Shown piece after piece: positions 33,128 through 42,118 of a stretch of 64,000 nt of DNA; the first letter of the stretch is position 1, and each line of letters starts with the position of its first letter. The translations under genes were made by a program, and so were the position numbers. The notes beneath the pieces are model-generated. The model searched no databases and was not told the DNA's origin. It worked only from the letters and a program-made list of their open reading frames with translations. This stretch comes from Natrialbaceae archaeon. GTDB lineage: Archaea > Halobacteriota > Halobacteria > Halobacteriales > Natrialbaceae. The DNA is taken from the NCBI GenBank assembly GCA_003559215.1, contig PWMF01000221.1, positions 39,151 through 103,150 on the forward strand. Reading direction: 5' to 3'.

Positions 33128-34057
33128 ATGGCATTCAGATCGTGGGGACGCCGGAGTCTCGTCCTGGGAACCGCCGCCATCGCCGGGCTCGGCTACGCGC
33201 AGTACCGCAGGCGCCGTGGGTCGACAGCGAGCGACTCGAGGTACATCACCGAACGCCACGCGAGCGCGTTTCTCGTCCGTCGTCGCGTCGGCGGGGAGCG
33301 GCTCGAGTCGGTTCGCGAAGCCGTTTCAGAGCTCTGTGCCGACCCCGACAATCCTCAACCGCTGCTCGGCCTCGAGGGCGCGACCACGGCGACGCTGTTT
33401 CTCGATACCGGTGACGAGCCGGCACTGATCTGGTACGTCGAAGTGCCGCGCTCCGCGACCGCCGGTTGGGACGATCCGGAGTCCCGGATCGAGGCGGCGT
33501 TTCCCCTCGAGCACGACGCGATCGCCGACGGAGATGCGATCGACCGCGAACTGCTGGTCCACGCGGTCAACCCGAACCGACCCCGCACTGCAACGGGGAC
33601 CGACAACGGTCCCCTCGTCGTCAGCGGTACGGAACGCGAGGACGGCGTCGACGTCGATCTCGTCCAGTTGCACCTGAAACCGGGGCTGGCCGAGCGGCTC
33701 GCGGATCGGTTCGCCGGACTCTCGCAGCGCGTCGCGGCGGGCGAACTCGAGCTCGGACCGATCGAGCGCTGGAGCGGGGCGATGCTCGAGGCGGAGAACA
33801 TGTTCACCGAGTCGATCGTGCTCGAGCGTCGACCCGACGGCTACGTCCTCTGTGGATACATGGAGACTGCCGAGATGGCGGGTGTGTACGACGCCTACTA
33901 CGACACCTGGAACCCGGTGGCACGGGCCTCGGAGCTGGTTCTCGGGCGGGTGTTAGAGGACCCGGAGGCAATCCTTAAGTACCCGCTGGGGACCGGGCTC
34001 GAGGTGCTCGCGCACGCGGTCGATCCGGACCGACCGCGTCGGCCCGAGGAGTGTTGA
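33128..34057 (+). CDS. Membrane-anchored protein with tandem DUF6176-like domains
   Basis: 309 aa. One N-terminal helix (SLVLGTAAIAGLGYAQY) then two alpha/beta units. The C-terminal unit (about 178-290) has LVQLHLKPGLAERLADRFAGL, AENMFTESIVLERRPDGYVL, GYMETAEM and is close to DUF6176; the N-terminal unit (about 45-160) has FLVRRRVGGERLESVREAVSEL and a WYVEVP strand and looks like a degenerate copy. The ATG at 33128 fits a box at about 33096-33103. Function unknown; possibly a small-molecule-binding dimeric alpha/beta barrel. Confidence 0.75.
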   Translation: MAFRSWGRRSLVLGTAAIAGLGYAQYRRRRGSTASDSRYITERHASAFLVRRRVGGERLESVREAVSELCADPDNPQPLLGLEGATTATLFLDTGDEPALIWYVEVPRSATAGWDDPESRIEAAFPLEHDAIADGDAIDRELLVHAVNPNRPRTATGTDNGPLVVSGTEREDGVDVDLVQLHLKPGLAERLADRFAGLSQRVAAGELELGPIERWSGAMLEAENMFTESIVLERRPDGYVLCGYMETAEMAGVYDAYYDTWNPVARASELVLGRVLEDPEAILKYPLGTGLEVLAHAVDPDRPRRPEEC

Positions 34058-34304
34058 GGTGGAGTATGCTGTTCGATAGCGAGGCTGCCGGCCTACTCGG
34101 TCGGAAGATGGAGGTTTTTGCCGTGATTTCGGCCAGGAGGACGTTCTGCCCGCACGAAACACACGGAGTGGCTACACCCTCCCCAGCCGATTCGCTCACT
34201 GTGTTCGCTCATCCCTTGCGTGACTTCAGGCCGCGTCTCGATTCACTCGACGCGGCTCGGCACGCGCCACGGTGGAGCGGTCGGGGCCCACAGCCCCCCC
34301 CCCT

Positions 34305-34805
34305 CTATGCGTTCAGTCGCCAGATTTCGAAGTTGAGCACGGCGGCGAACGTGATCCAGGCGAGGTAGGGGACGAGCAGGGCGGCCGCGCGGCGGTCGAC
34401 CCGCCGGAAGGCGACGACGGTCGCGACGACGAGCGCCCAGAGAGTGACGATAATGCCGAACGCGACGAGCAGCCGCTCGAGTGAGAAGAAGGCGGGCGTC
34501 CAGGAGACGTTGACGGCCATCTGGACGACGAACAGGCCGAGTGCGAGGCGCCTCCCGTCGCTCTCGCTGCGCCAGACGAGCCAGAGCGCGACCCCCAGAA
34601 GGGTAAACAGCAGCGTCCAGACGATCGAAAAGGCGATTCCCGGCGGGTAGAACCACGGCTTGTCGAGCGCCTGAAACCAGGCCGTGTCCGACGACGAGAT
34701 CAGGGCGGGCGCGCTGCCGACGGCGTTGACCAGGACGACGAAGCCGATCGCCGTGAGGATCGACCGCGGCTCCGGCAAACCGGGGGTTCGCCTCGAGGTT
34801 TCCAT
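34305..34805 (-). CDS. tspO: TspO/MBR family membrane protein
   Basis: 166 aa, five membrane helices, tryptophan-rich. Motifs: ALDKPWFYPPGIAFSIVWTLLF, VNVSWTPAFFSLERL and the final VPYLAWITFAAVLNFEIWRLN. TspO proteins bind porphyrins and heme and modulate stress responses; a tie to the tetrapyrrole genes is possible in principle, but they are 28 kb away. The short N-terminal tail before helix 1 is hydrophilic. The 247 bases upstream of its 3' end hold no gene. Confidence 0.94.
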   Translation of the reverse strand: METSRRTPGLPEPRSILTAIGFVVLVNAVGSAPALISSSDTAWFQALDKPWFYPPGIAFSIVWTLLFTLLGVALWLVWRSESDGRRLALGLFVVQMAVNVSWTPAFFSLERLLVAFGIIVTLWALVVATVVAFRRVDRRAAALLVPYLAWITFAAVLNFEIWRLNA

Positions 34806-34850
34806 ACCTCACGGACGATCCGCAACCGCTTGGAGGGTGGCGTTGCAACG

Positions 34851-35243
34851 TCAGAGAAACGTGACCTCGAGCAAGTCGGTGAGTGCTGCGACGTCGAAGT
34901 CGGCGTCCGCGACGACGAGAGGCTCGTCGTGCGCTATCGCAGCCCCTGCGATGAACGCATCGCGGGCGGCGAGGGGCTGCCCCTGGTCGCGTAGTTCGTC
35001 CTGCAATTCCCCTGCAGCGCGGGCGGTTTCGCCGGCAGTTTCGACGGTCGTCACCCACTCGAGCGCACCGTCAACCGCACTCAGATTTGTCGGACCGTTT
35101 TTGAATATTTCTCCCTGGTACACCTCGAACAACGCGAGCGGCGGCGCAACTGCGCGCTCGTCGAGGTGGCTCTCGACGTACGAGACGACGTCGTCGTCGC
35201 CGTCCAAGTACTCGATCAGAACGCTGCTGTCGTACAGCGTCAT
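34851..35243 (-). CDS. vapC: VapC-type PIN-domain toxin
   Basis: 130 aa. PIN nuclease acidic residues: D5 in MTLYDSSVLIEYLDG, E41 in LALFEVYQGE, D95 in AARDAFIAGAA and D113 in VVADADFDVA. Family members cleave tRNA or rRNA as toxins. It overlaps the antitoxin gene by four bases (ATGA), the classic coupling. Confidence 0.93.
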   Translation of the reverse strand: MTLYDSSVLIEYLDGDDDVVSYVESHLDERAVAPPLALFEVYQGEIFKNGPTNLSAVDGALEWVTTVETAGETARAAGELQDELRDQGQPLAARDAFIAGAAIAHDEPLVVADADFDVAALTDLLEVTFL

Positions 35244-35458
35244 CCGTCGTCGGAGCCGATTCCGCGTTTCATCTCCGTTCGAGCCTGCCGGGCTTTCTCG
35301 GCGGCGTCGGTATTCGCCCAGAGTCCGGCCCCTTCACGAACCGTTTCGCGCCGTTCGCTGACGAGTCGCGACAGCAGATCATCGAACGTTTCGTCCTCAC
35401 CCTTGAGTGCCGCAAGTGCTGCGTGCGTATCCTCGTCGACGCGGATACTCTTGCCCAT
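35240..35458 (-). CDS. vapB: VapB-type ribbon-helix-helix antitoxin
   Basis: 72 aa. N-terminal RHH DNA-binding domain GKSIRVDEDTHAALAALKG and a helical tail that would wrap the toxin. First gene of vapBC, and its RHH domain likely binds the inverted repeat at 35467-35484 in front of it. Confidence 0.9.
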   Translation of the reverse strand: MGKSIRVDEDTHAALAALKGEDETFDDLLSRLVSERRETVREGAGLWANTDAAEKARQARTEMKRGIGSDDG

Positions 35459-35466
35459 ACTAATGA

Positions 35467-35484
35467 GTATACGACGGTGTATAC
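35467..35484. promoter_or_regulatory. Palindromic operator candidate of vapBC
   Basis: GTATAC-GACGGT-GTATAC: each arm is itself palindromic, spacer 6 bp, starting nine bases upstream of the vapB ATG and covering the expected TATA/initiation zone. RHH antitoxins autoregulate through such short repeats. Confidence 0.6.
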
Positions 35485-35540
35485 ATGAGTATTGTGTCGG
35501 TCCGGGATACCAGCTTCACTTTCACCCCGATACGCGAACC

Positions 35541-35547
35541 CTTATTC
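35541..35547 (+). promoter_or_regulatory. TATA-like box of hef
   Basis: CTTATTC centred 27 bases before the ATG at 35571; shows that the coding frame opened at 35166 is not the gene start. Confidence 0.55.
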
Positions 35548-35570
35548 GCAGCGAGGATGAACGCCCGGCA

Positions 35571-38066
35571 ATGGCAGCGACGGACGAGGACGGCGGACAG
35601 CCGACGATCGACCACGCCCTGCTCGAGCCGAACTTCCTCGAGCGCCGGCTCTACCAGCTCAAGCTCGCGGGGACGGCCGCGAACCACCACACGCTCGTCT
35701 GTCTCCCGACGGGACTAGGGAAGACGACGGTGAGCCTGCTGGTGACGGCGCGGCGGCTCGAGGAGGTCGGCGGCACGTCGCTGATGCTCGCCCCCACCAA
35801 ACCCCTCGTCCAGCAACACGCCGAGTTCTACCGCGAGGCCCTCCAAATTCCGGACGACGAGATCGTCGTCTTCACCGGCGACGTCAGCCCCGACGATCGG
35901 GCCGCACTGTGGGAAGAGGCGACGGTCGTGATGGCCACCCCGCAGGTGATCGAGAACGACCTCGTCGGCTCCCGCATATCGCTCGCCGACGTCACCCACT
36001 GCACCTTCGACGAGTGCCACCGGGCGACCGGCGACTACGCGTACAACTACATCGCCGAACGATACCACGCCGACGCCAACGACCCCCTGGTCACGGGGAT
36101 GTCCGCGTCGCCCGGCGGCGACGAGGAGGCCATCCTCGAGGTCTGTGAAAACCTCGGCCTCCAGGAGGTAGAGGTGATGACCGAGGAGGACGCCGATGTC
36201 GCGGAGTTCACCCACGACACTGACGTCGAGTGGGAACGAATCGACCTTCCCGACGAGGTCCTCGAGATCCGCGACGCGCTGAACGAGGTGATCACGGACC
36301 GCCTCGAGAAATTAAAGGAGCTGGGCGTCGCCTCCTCGACCCAGCCCGACCAGTCCCAGAAGGATCTGAACCGGATGCGCGCGGAGCTCCAGAAACTGAT
36401 CAACAACGACCAGTCGGAGGGATTCGAGGGGATGTCCGTCCACGCGGAGGTGATGAAGCTCCGTCAGGCCGTCACCCTCGTCGAGACCCAGAGCGTCGAG
36501 GCCCTCAGACGGTACTTCGACCGTCAGCGCAACCAGGCCCGCTCCTCGGGAGCCTCGAAGGCCAGCCAGCGGATGGTCTCCGATCCCCGGGTTCGAGAGT
36601 CGATGCGGAAGGCCGAGAGCTTCGACCAGCTCCACCCCAAGTATCGGAAGACGCGGATGCTGCTCGCGGAGACGCTGGGACTCGAGGGCGGCGAGCGCGT
36701 CATCATCTTCACCGAATCGCGCGACACCGCGGAGGCGCTGACCGACTTTTTGAACGAGAGCTTCGACGCGAAGCGGTTCGTCGGCCAGGGCGACCGCGAG
36801 GGGTCGGACGGGATGACACAAAAGGAACAACAGGAGGTGCTCGACGCCTTCCGGGGCGGCGAGTTCGAGGTGCTCGTCTCGACGTCGGTCGCCGAGGAGG
36901 GACTGGACGTCCCGGAGGTCGACCTCGTCCTGTTCTACGAACCCGTCCCGACCGCGATCCGGTCGATCCAGCGAAAGGGACGGACGGGACGCCAGTCGGA
37001 GGGGCGGGTCGTCGTCCTGCTCGCCGAGGACACCCGCGACGAGGCCTACTTCTGGATCTCGAAGCGCCGCGAGAAGGAGATGGAGTCCGAACTCCGGGAG
37101 CTGAAGGGGATGGCCGACGACCTCGAGGAGGAACTCGACGATGCCCAGCAGTCCCTCGCTGCGTTCGAGAGCGGAGCGAAAGTAAACGACGGGGACGGAA
37201 AATCGCAACCTGGCGGCGGGGCCTCCAGCGGAAACCGGGGGGTTAGCCAGCGGCCGGGGTTGCAGGAGTTCGCCGAGGAAAGCTCGGACTCGAGCGACGA
37301 CGGGGAACCGGTCGTCGACGAATCGAACGCCGACGAGAAATCCAACGGGTCGGACGGGGGCGATTCGGTATCGAAGGGCAGCGTCGAGACCCACGAACCC
37401 CACGCCGAGGGCGATGCGGTCGAGGTCGTCGCCGACCAGCGCGAGATGGATGCCAACATCGCCCGCGAACTCTCGAGACGTGAGGAGTACGAGGTTCGCC
37501 TCGAGACGCTCGAGGTCGGCGACTACGTGCTGTCGGATCGGGTCGCCGTCGAGCGCAAGTCCGTCGCGGACTTCGTCGACTCGCTGGTCGGCGGCGACCG
37601 CTCAGTGTTCGAGCAGGTCGGCGCGATGGGCCGTCACTACGCTCGACCGATCGTGATCGTCGAGGGCGAGGGGCTGTACGAGCAACGCGACGTCCACCCG
37701 AACGCCGTCCGGGGGGCGCTCTCGAGTCTGGCCGTCGACTTCGGCGCGAGCGTCCTCCGGACCGAAAGCGAGACCGACACGACCGAACTGCTTGCGGTGA
37801 TCGCCGGACGAGAGCAGGAGACGGCCGACCGGGAGGTGTCGGTCCACGGGCAGAAGCAGGCCAAAACGATGGCCGAACAGCAGGAGTACGTCGTCTCCTC
37901 GATCGCCGAGATCGGTCCCGTCACCGCCCGGGCGCTGCTCGAGGAGTTCGGCACCGTCGAGGCGGTGATGATTGCGACCGAGGACGAACTGACGGAGGCC
38001 GACGGCGTGGGCCAGGTCACCGCAGAGCGGATCCGCGACGTGATCGGCAGCGAGTACACCGGTTGA
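35571..38066 (+). CDS. hef: Hef: helicase-nuclease of the XPF/FANCM family
   Basis: 831 aa. N-terminal SF2 helicase: Walker A LPTGLGKTTVS (about 45-55) and DECH box FDECHRATG (147-150), then the helicase C half with VSTSVAEEGLDVPEVDL and IQRKGRTGR. An acidic low-complexity hinge (about 540-610) connects to the XPF/ERCC4 nuclease with VVADQREM and the VAVERKSVADFV catalytic ERK, and to tandem HhH motifs (IGPVTARALLEEFG, GVGQVTAERI). Hef processes stalled replication forks and is characteristic of Euryarchaeota. Confidence 0.97.
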   Translation: MAATDEDGGQPTIDHALLEPNFLERRLYQLKLAGTAANHHTLVCLPTGLGKTTVSLLVTARRLEEVGGTSLMLAPTKPLVQQHAEFYREALQIPDDEIVVFTGDVSPDDRAALWEEATVVMATPQVIENDLVGSRISLADVTHCTFDECHRATGDYAYNYIAERYHADANDPLVTGMSASPGGDEEAILEVCENLGLQEVEVMTEEDADVAEFTHDTDVEWERIDLPDEVLEIRDALNEVITDRLEKLKELGVASSTQPDQSQKDLNRMRAELQKLINNDQSEGFEGMSVHAEVMKLRQAVTLVETQSVEALRRYFDRQRNQARSSGASKASQRMVSDPRVRESMRKAESFDQLHPKYRKTRMLLAETLGLEGGERVIIFTESRDTAEALTDFLNESFDAKRFVGQGDREGSDGMTQKEQQEVLDAFRGGEFEVLVSTSVAEEGLDVPEVDLVLFYEPVPTAIRSIQRKGRTGRQSEGRVVVLLAEDTRDEAYFWISKRREKEMESELRELKGMADDLEEELDDAQQSLAAFESGAKVNDGDGKSQPGGGASSGNRGVSQRPGLQEFAEESSDSSDDGEPVVDESNADEKSNGSDGGDSVSKGSVETHEPHAEGDAVEVVADQREMDANIARELSRREEYEVRLETLEVGDYVLSDRVAVERKSVADFVDSLVGGDRSVFEQVGAMGRHYARPIVIVEGEGLYEQRDVHPNAVRGALSSLAVDFGASVLRTESETDTTELLAVIAGREQETADREVSVHGQKQAKTMAEQQEYVVSSIAEIGPVTARALLEEFGTVEAVMIATEDELTEADGVGQVTAERIRDVIGSEYTG

Positions 38067-38192
38067 TCGACGAGACGATGAACGGTCGGGAACCGGTCTG
38101 GATACAGCTTTCGGTGGATGTGAACGGAAAATATATGTCGATCGCGTCTCGATTGTCAGAGCAACCACCGACCCGCACCCTCGGCAGTCGGG

Positions 38193-38210
38193 ACGCGGGA
38201 ACTCCCGCGT
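38193..38210. repeat. Inverted repeat in the hef-HTTM spacer
   Basis: ACGCGGG / CCCGCGT arms around AACT. Two more lie in the same 298-base spacer: CTCGCCC / GGGCGAG at 38212-38242 and CCGGCC / GGCCGG at about 38341-38358, the last ending just before the HTTM gene. No gene is seen in the spacer. Confidence 0.65.
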
Positions 38211-38364
38211 TCTCGCCCTGGGGAACCGGGGACCGGGCGAGTAGCGGAGGGGTGCTACAGAATGGGCGACGATACACACCGCGAGTACAGTCACGAAACC
38301 GGAGTCCGACGATCGCCGGGGCGAATCCGAGTTCGATACACCGGCCTGCTTCGGCCGGAGAGCG

Positions 38365-39963
38365 ATGAGTAGCGCTGCGTCCGGCTCCGGCACTCTCGCT
38401 GGACGGCTCCGTCAGGCGGTCGCGGATCGGGTCCGGATCGACACCCGGACGCTCGCGGTGTTTCGCATCCTCGCCGGACTGTTGATCGTCGCCGATCTGC
38501 TTCTGCGGAGTCGGAACTTCTCGTTTTACTATACGAACGACGGCGCCGTCCCCCAGTCGCTGGCCCAGGCGATGAGCTCCGAGGGGGCCATATCGATCTA
38601 TCACTACACGACCGATCCGACCGTTATCGCCGGCCTGTTCGTGCTTCAGGGGTTGATCGCCCTGCAGCTCATCGTCGGCTACAAGACCCGGATCGCGACG
38701 ATCCTCTCCTTCCTGCTCGTGGTCTCGCTCGACCACCACAATCCGCTGGTGTTGAGCTACGCCGACACGCTGTTCCGGCTCCTGTTGTTCTGGGCGATCT
38801 TCCTCCCGCTGGGCGAGCGGTGGTCGATCGACGCCGTCCACGCCGACCGCCAGCCCCGGGAGGGGATCGCCAGCGTCGCGTCGGCGCTCATTCTCGCCCA
38901 GATGGTCGTTATGTACGTCGTCAACGGCTACCACAAGGCCCAGGACGAGCTCTGGACGAGCGGCGAGGCGACGCCGTTGATCATGGGGCTCCACGACACG
39001 ACGTTTTTCCTCGCACCCTATCTCCGAGAGTTTCAGACGCTGCTCCAGATCGGCGGGCTGACGTGGTTCTACATGCTGGTGTTCTCCTGGCTGCTGTTCG
39101 TGCTGCGCGGCCGCCTGCGGATGGCGTTGGTCGCGATGTTCGTGGCCTCACACGCCTCGTTCATCGTCACGGTGCGAATCGGCGCGTTCCCCTACGTCGC
39201 GATCGCCGGCGTAATGTTGTTCCTCCAGGCCCAGTTCTGGGACGATCTGAAGGCGATCGCGCGCTACCTCGAGCTCGATTTAGACCGGTTCGAGGCCCGC
39301 CGGGAACGCCTCGTGCGTTTCGCGAGACGCGTTCCGGACGTCCGAATCGGCGGCGAACGTCAGCGACGCGCGAGGGAGATCGGCTACAACGTGGCGATCG
39401 GCGTCGTCGTGCTGTCGATAGTGCTGTTCGTGGCCCTCTCTACGATTCCGCTCGGCGGCGTCGCCGACGAGGAGACCGTCGGCGAGGAACAGATCGAGGA
39501 CCGCGCCCAGCAGTTAAGCATCGACCAGCCCGACTGGAGCGTCTTCGCACCGACCCCGCGAACGACCGACAGCTACTACATCTTCCCGGCGCAGACCGCA
39601 GACGGCGAGGTGGTCGAGGTCTACAACGGCCAGGCGTCGGTCTCCTACGACCGGCCGTACGAAGGAAGTCAGCTCCAGGAGCAGTACGGCTCCTACCGGG
39701 AGCGGTTCTACATGAACAGCGTCCGCCGCGGCGGGATCCAGGGAACCAACGACGCCGACGAGTACCTGGCGGAGTACATCTGTGCGAGTTGGGAGGAAGA
39801 ACACGGGACGGAGCTCACCCACGTCAACATGTATCAGGTGACCGAGAGCGTCGACATGGACACCGTAAGCGATCCCGAGGACCGCGATCGGGACGTCAGG
39901 CCAGTCTCCGCACACGGCTGTGGCGACAACGAGCCGACGGAGATCCAACCGCCCGACTTCTAG
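38365..39963 (+). CDS. HTTM-domain (vitamin K-dependent gamma-carboxylase-like) membrane protein
   Basis: 532 aa. The HTTM/VKGC-like domain occupies the first 330 residues: DTRTLAVFRILAGLLIVADLLLR, FYYTNDGAVPQSLA, LDHHNPLVLSYADTLFRLLLFWAIFLPLGERWS, VVMYVVNGYHKAQDELWTSGEA. About eight membrane helices, one more near 353-372, then a C-terminal extracellular-type acidic domain of about 160 residues with YYIFPAQTADGEVVEVYNG. The enzymatic role in prokaryotes is unclear. Paired with a DCC thiol-disulfide protein 77 bases downstream. Confidence 0.9.
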   Translation: MSSAASGSGTLAGRLRQAVADRVRIDTRTLAVFRILAGLLIVADLLLRSRNFSFYYTNDGAVPQSLAQAMSSEGAISIYHYTTDPTVIAGLFVLQGLIALQLIVGYKTRIATILSFLLVVSLDHHNPLVLSYADTLFRLLLFWAIFLPLGERWSIDAVHADRQPREGIASVASALILAQMVVMYVVNGYHKAQDELWTSGEATPLIMGLHDTTFFLAPYLREFQTLLQIGGLTWFYMLVFSWLLFVLRGRLRMALVAMFVASHASFIVTVRIGAFPYVAIAGVMLFLQAQFWDDLKAIARYLELDLDRFEARRERLVRFARRVPDVRIGGERQRRAREIGYNVAIGVVVLSIVLFVALSTIPLGGVADEETVGEEQIEDRAQQLSIDQPDWSVFAPTPRTTDSYYIFPAQTADGEVVEVYNGQASVSYDRPYEGSQLQEQYGSYRERFYMNSVRRGGIQGTNDADEYLAEYICASWEEEHGTELTHVNMYQVTESVDMDTVSDPEDRDRDVRPVSAHGCGDNEPTEIQPPDF

Positions 39964-40040
39964 GGTCCGAACCATCGGATCCTCGCGATCGGAGTCTCCG
40001 ACCGGAATTCTGAACTGCGAGCGTGCCGAACTGACGCCCG

Positions 40041-40457
40041 ATGAGCGAGGAGCTCCCCGAGGACGCCCCGATCGTCCTCTTCGACGGCGTCTGTAACCTC
40101 TGTGCCGGGTTCGTCCAGTTTATCGTGCCGCGGGACGACGAGGAGATCTTTCACTTCGCGTCGCTGCAGTCCGACGTCGGCCAGCGGCTGCTGACCGAAC
40201 ACGGTCTCGCCGAGGACCACCTCGATTCGATCGTCCTGATCGAGGGCGAAGACGCCTACGTTAAGTCCGCGGCCGTCCTGCGGATCGGCGAGCACCTCGG
40301 CGGCGTCTACGCGCTCGGGCGACCGCTGCGATATCTCCCGCAACGGCTCCGGGACTGGGGATACGACATCGTCGCGGCCAACCGGTACCGCGTGTTCGGC
40401 AAGAAAGACCAGTGCATGATGCCGACCGGAAACGTCCAGGAACGGTTTCTCGACTAG
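40041..40457 (+). CDS. DCC-family (DUF393) thiol-disulfide oxidoreductase-like protein
   Basis: 138 aa. The signature is VLFDGVCNLCAGFVQFIVPRD, with C-x2-C, and the end MMPTGNVQERFLD. The family acts in redox chemistry and is recurrently fused to or next to HTTM domains. Its stop TAG shares CTAG with the stop of the convergent p27-type gene (overlap 40454-40457). Confidence 0.93.
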   Translation: MSEELPEDAPIVLFDGVCNLCAGFVQFIVPRDDEEIFHFASLQSDVGQRLLTEHGLAEDHLDSIVLIEGEDAYVKSAAVLRIGEHLGGVYALGRPLRYLPQRLRDWGYDIVAANRYRVFGKKDQCMMPTGNVQERFLD

Positions 40458-41179
40458 CGCAGGGTCTCGAGGGTCTCCCCGGCTTCCCGGGCGGCCTCGA
40501 GACACTCCCGGGCGTAGCGCGGATCGTCTGTCTCGCTCGCCTCCCGTGAGAACTTCTCGAGCGCGGCGACAAGTGAGGCCCGCGCGTTCTCGAGGTCGTC
40601 CGTCCGCGAGGCGTTCGTCCGCCGCGAGCGGTCGGCGGGCGGTCGTCGGCCCGAGTCGGCGTGATGGCGGTCCGACTGGGCTCGATCCGTCTCCTTGGAC
40701 CGGGACTGGTCGTTCTCCGACTGGGTTCGAACCTCCCGGTCCGCCGTCGATTCGGACGGCGGCGACGCGGGGCGATCGCTCGAGGCGCCCGCTGGATCCG
40801 CGTCGGCGGTCTGGCCGGCCCGTTCGGGGTCCGTCCCGGGACCGTCCTCGTCGGTTGCCGATCGCGTGCCGTCGATCTCGGGCTGCGGTCGATTCTCCGC
40901 TCCGTTCTCGTCGGCGGCCTCCGCTGTCGACCCTTCGGCCGGCTGGGCCTCGAGATCGGTCCCCTGGACGGCGTCGGGGTTGCCGTGACAGCTGGGACAG
41001 AACGTCGTTCCGTCCTGCTGAAAGAGCGGATCGCCGCAGGTACCACAGTGGCTGTTGGTCATCGTCGCTCCCTTGAGCAGGAGGTCGCTCATCCGCTGGG
41101 TGGCCTCCCGCTCGGCCTTGTCGCGCTCGTACTTTTCGCGAAGCTTCTCGCGCTCGGCTTCCTTATCGAAGTCGCTCAT
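40454..41179 (-). CDS. Sjogren autoantigen p27-like zinc protein
   Basis: 241 aa. N-terminal coiled-coil (DKEAEREKLREKYERDKAERE), then the autoantigen-p27 domain SDLLLKGATMTNSHCGTCGD with a four-Cys zinc knuckle (C45, C48, C61, C64). Residues 70-190 are acidic, Ser/Asp-rich and disordered. The C-terminal helix (NARASLVAALEKFSREAS) may self-associate. Role unknown in archaea. Confidence 0.9.
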   Translation of the reverse strand: MSDFDKEAEREKLREKYERDKAEREATQRMSDLLLKGATMTNSHCGTCGDPLFQQDGTTFCPSCHGNPDAVQGTDLEAQPAEGSTAEAADENGAENRPQPEIDGTRSATDEDGPGTDPERAGQTADADPAGASSDRPASPPSESTADREVRTQSENDQSRSKETDRAQSDRHHADSGRRPPADRSRRTNASRTDDLENARASLVAALEKFSREASETDDPRYARECLEAAREAGETLETLR

Positions 41180-41223
41180 ACCCGTCGAAAGGTGCCCGAG
41201 CGTCGAAAAAGCTGCGACGGACG

Positions 41224-41646
41224 TCAGTCGATCCAGCGGTGCATCCCCTTCGACGCGGGACGGAGCTCCGCGTAGCCAAACTGTTCGTAGAAGCCGTCGA
41301 CGTCGGCGACCAGGTTGACGTACGCCTCCGGAGGCGCCTCGCGCTCGAGGTAGGCCTCGAGTCGCTCCATAATTTGTGTCCCGATTCCTCGGCCCTGGTG
41401 GTCCGGGTGGACCGCCATATCGCAGATCTGATACACCGTACCGCCGTCGCCGACGAGCCGTCCCATTCCGACGGTCTCGCCGGTCGGCTCGTGGACCGCA
41501 ATTGCGGCGTGGATCGAGTTCGGGAGTCCGCGCTCGATCCCCTCCCGGGAGCGCGAGGACATCCCGGTCACCTCCCGCAGGCGGGCGAACGTTTCCGGAT
41601 CGGGAAGCCGATCGTGTACCGTGTACGGATCGCTGTCGTCGGTCAC
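41224..41646 (-). CDS. GNAT-family N-acetyltransferase
   Basis: 140 aa from the GTG at 41646 (VTDDSDPYTVHDRLPDPE). The acetyl-CoA motif is QICDMAVHPDHQGRGIGTQIMERLEAYL, with conserved YVNLVADVDGFYEQFGY after it. Substrate unknown. An in-frame ATG at 41817 would run back into the neighbouring SnoaL gene and is not supported. Convergent or tandem neighbours give no pathway. Confidence 0.9.
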   Translation of the reverse strand: MTDDSDPYTVHDRLPDPETFARLREVTGMSSRSREGIERGLPNSIHAAIAVHEPTGETVGMGRLVGDGGTVYQICDMAVHPDHQGRGIGTQIMERLEAYLEREAPPEAYVNLVADVDGFYEQFGYAELRPASKGMHRWID

Positions 41647-41683
41647 GGTCGAAAGTAGCCGGGGCGGAAAAAAGCGGTACCGA

Positions 41684-42118
41684 TCAGATCCGGAGGTGGG
41701 CCGGGGGGTCGACGACCTCGAGCTGTTCGAGCAGTCCGAGCCGATCCTCCTCGAGCCAGACCTCGGCGATTTCTCCGTCTTCGATCCGGTACATGGCCAT
41801 GCCGGTCCACTCCGCAACGTGGCCCGTTGGATCCACGCCGCGGTACTCGCCCGTGTGAGTCCCGCCGACCGCGTACCGGACCGCCACCAGATCGTCCTCA
41901 GCGACTATCGCCTCGGTCGTGCCCGAGTAGTCCGGGAACGGCTCGAAGTGCGCCTCGAGCTTCTCGAGGAGTTCGTCGACGCCGTGTCGTTCGTCGTGGA
42001 TGCCGTGCTCGACCACGTCCTCTGCGAGGAGGTCCGACAGGGTCTCCCGATCCCGGTCGTTGAACGCGGCCAGATACTGCCGAACGAGTTCCGTGTTGGA
42101 TTCGATTTGGGTTGCCAT
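41684..42118 (-). CDS. SnoaL-like ester cyclase family protein
   Basis: 144 aa. The cone-shaped alpha+beta barrel is recognised by NTELVRQYLAAFNDRDRETLSDLLAEDVVEHGI, DELLEKLEAHFEPFPDYSG, VAVRYAVGGTHTGEYRG and the final AEVWLEEDRLGLLEQL. Members include polyketide cyclases and many proteins of unknown role. It precedes the GNAT gene by 37 bases on the same strand. Confidence 0.9.
   Translation of the reverse strand: MATQIESNTELVRQYLAAFNDRDRETLSDLLAEDVVEHGIHDERHGVDELLEKLEAHFEPFPDYSGTTEAIVAEDDLVAVRYAVGGTHTGEYRGVDPTGHVAEWTGMAMYRIEDGEIAEVWLEEDRLGLLEQLEVVDPPAHLRI

Noticed and set aside
35166..35570. Upstream extension of the hef reading frame
   Set aside because: It runs antisense through vapBC and lies before the TATA box at 35541; family similarity begins at 35571.
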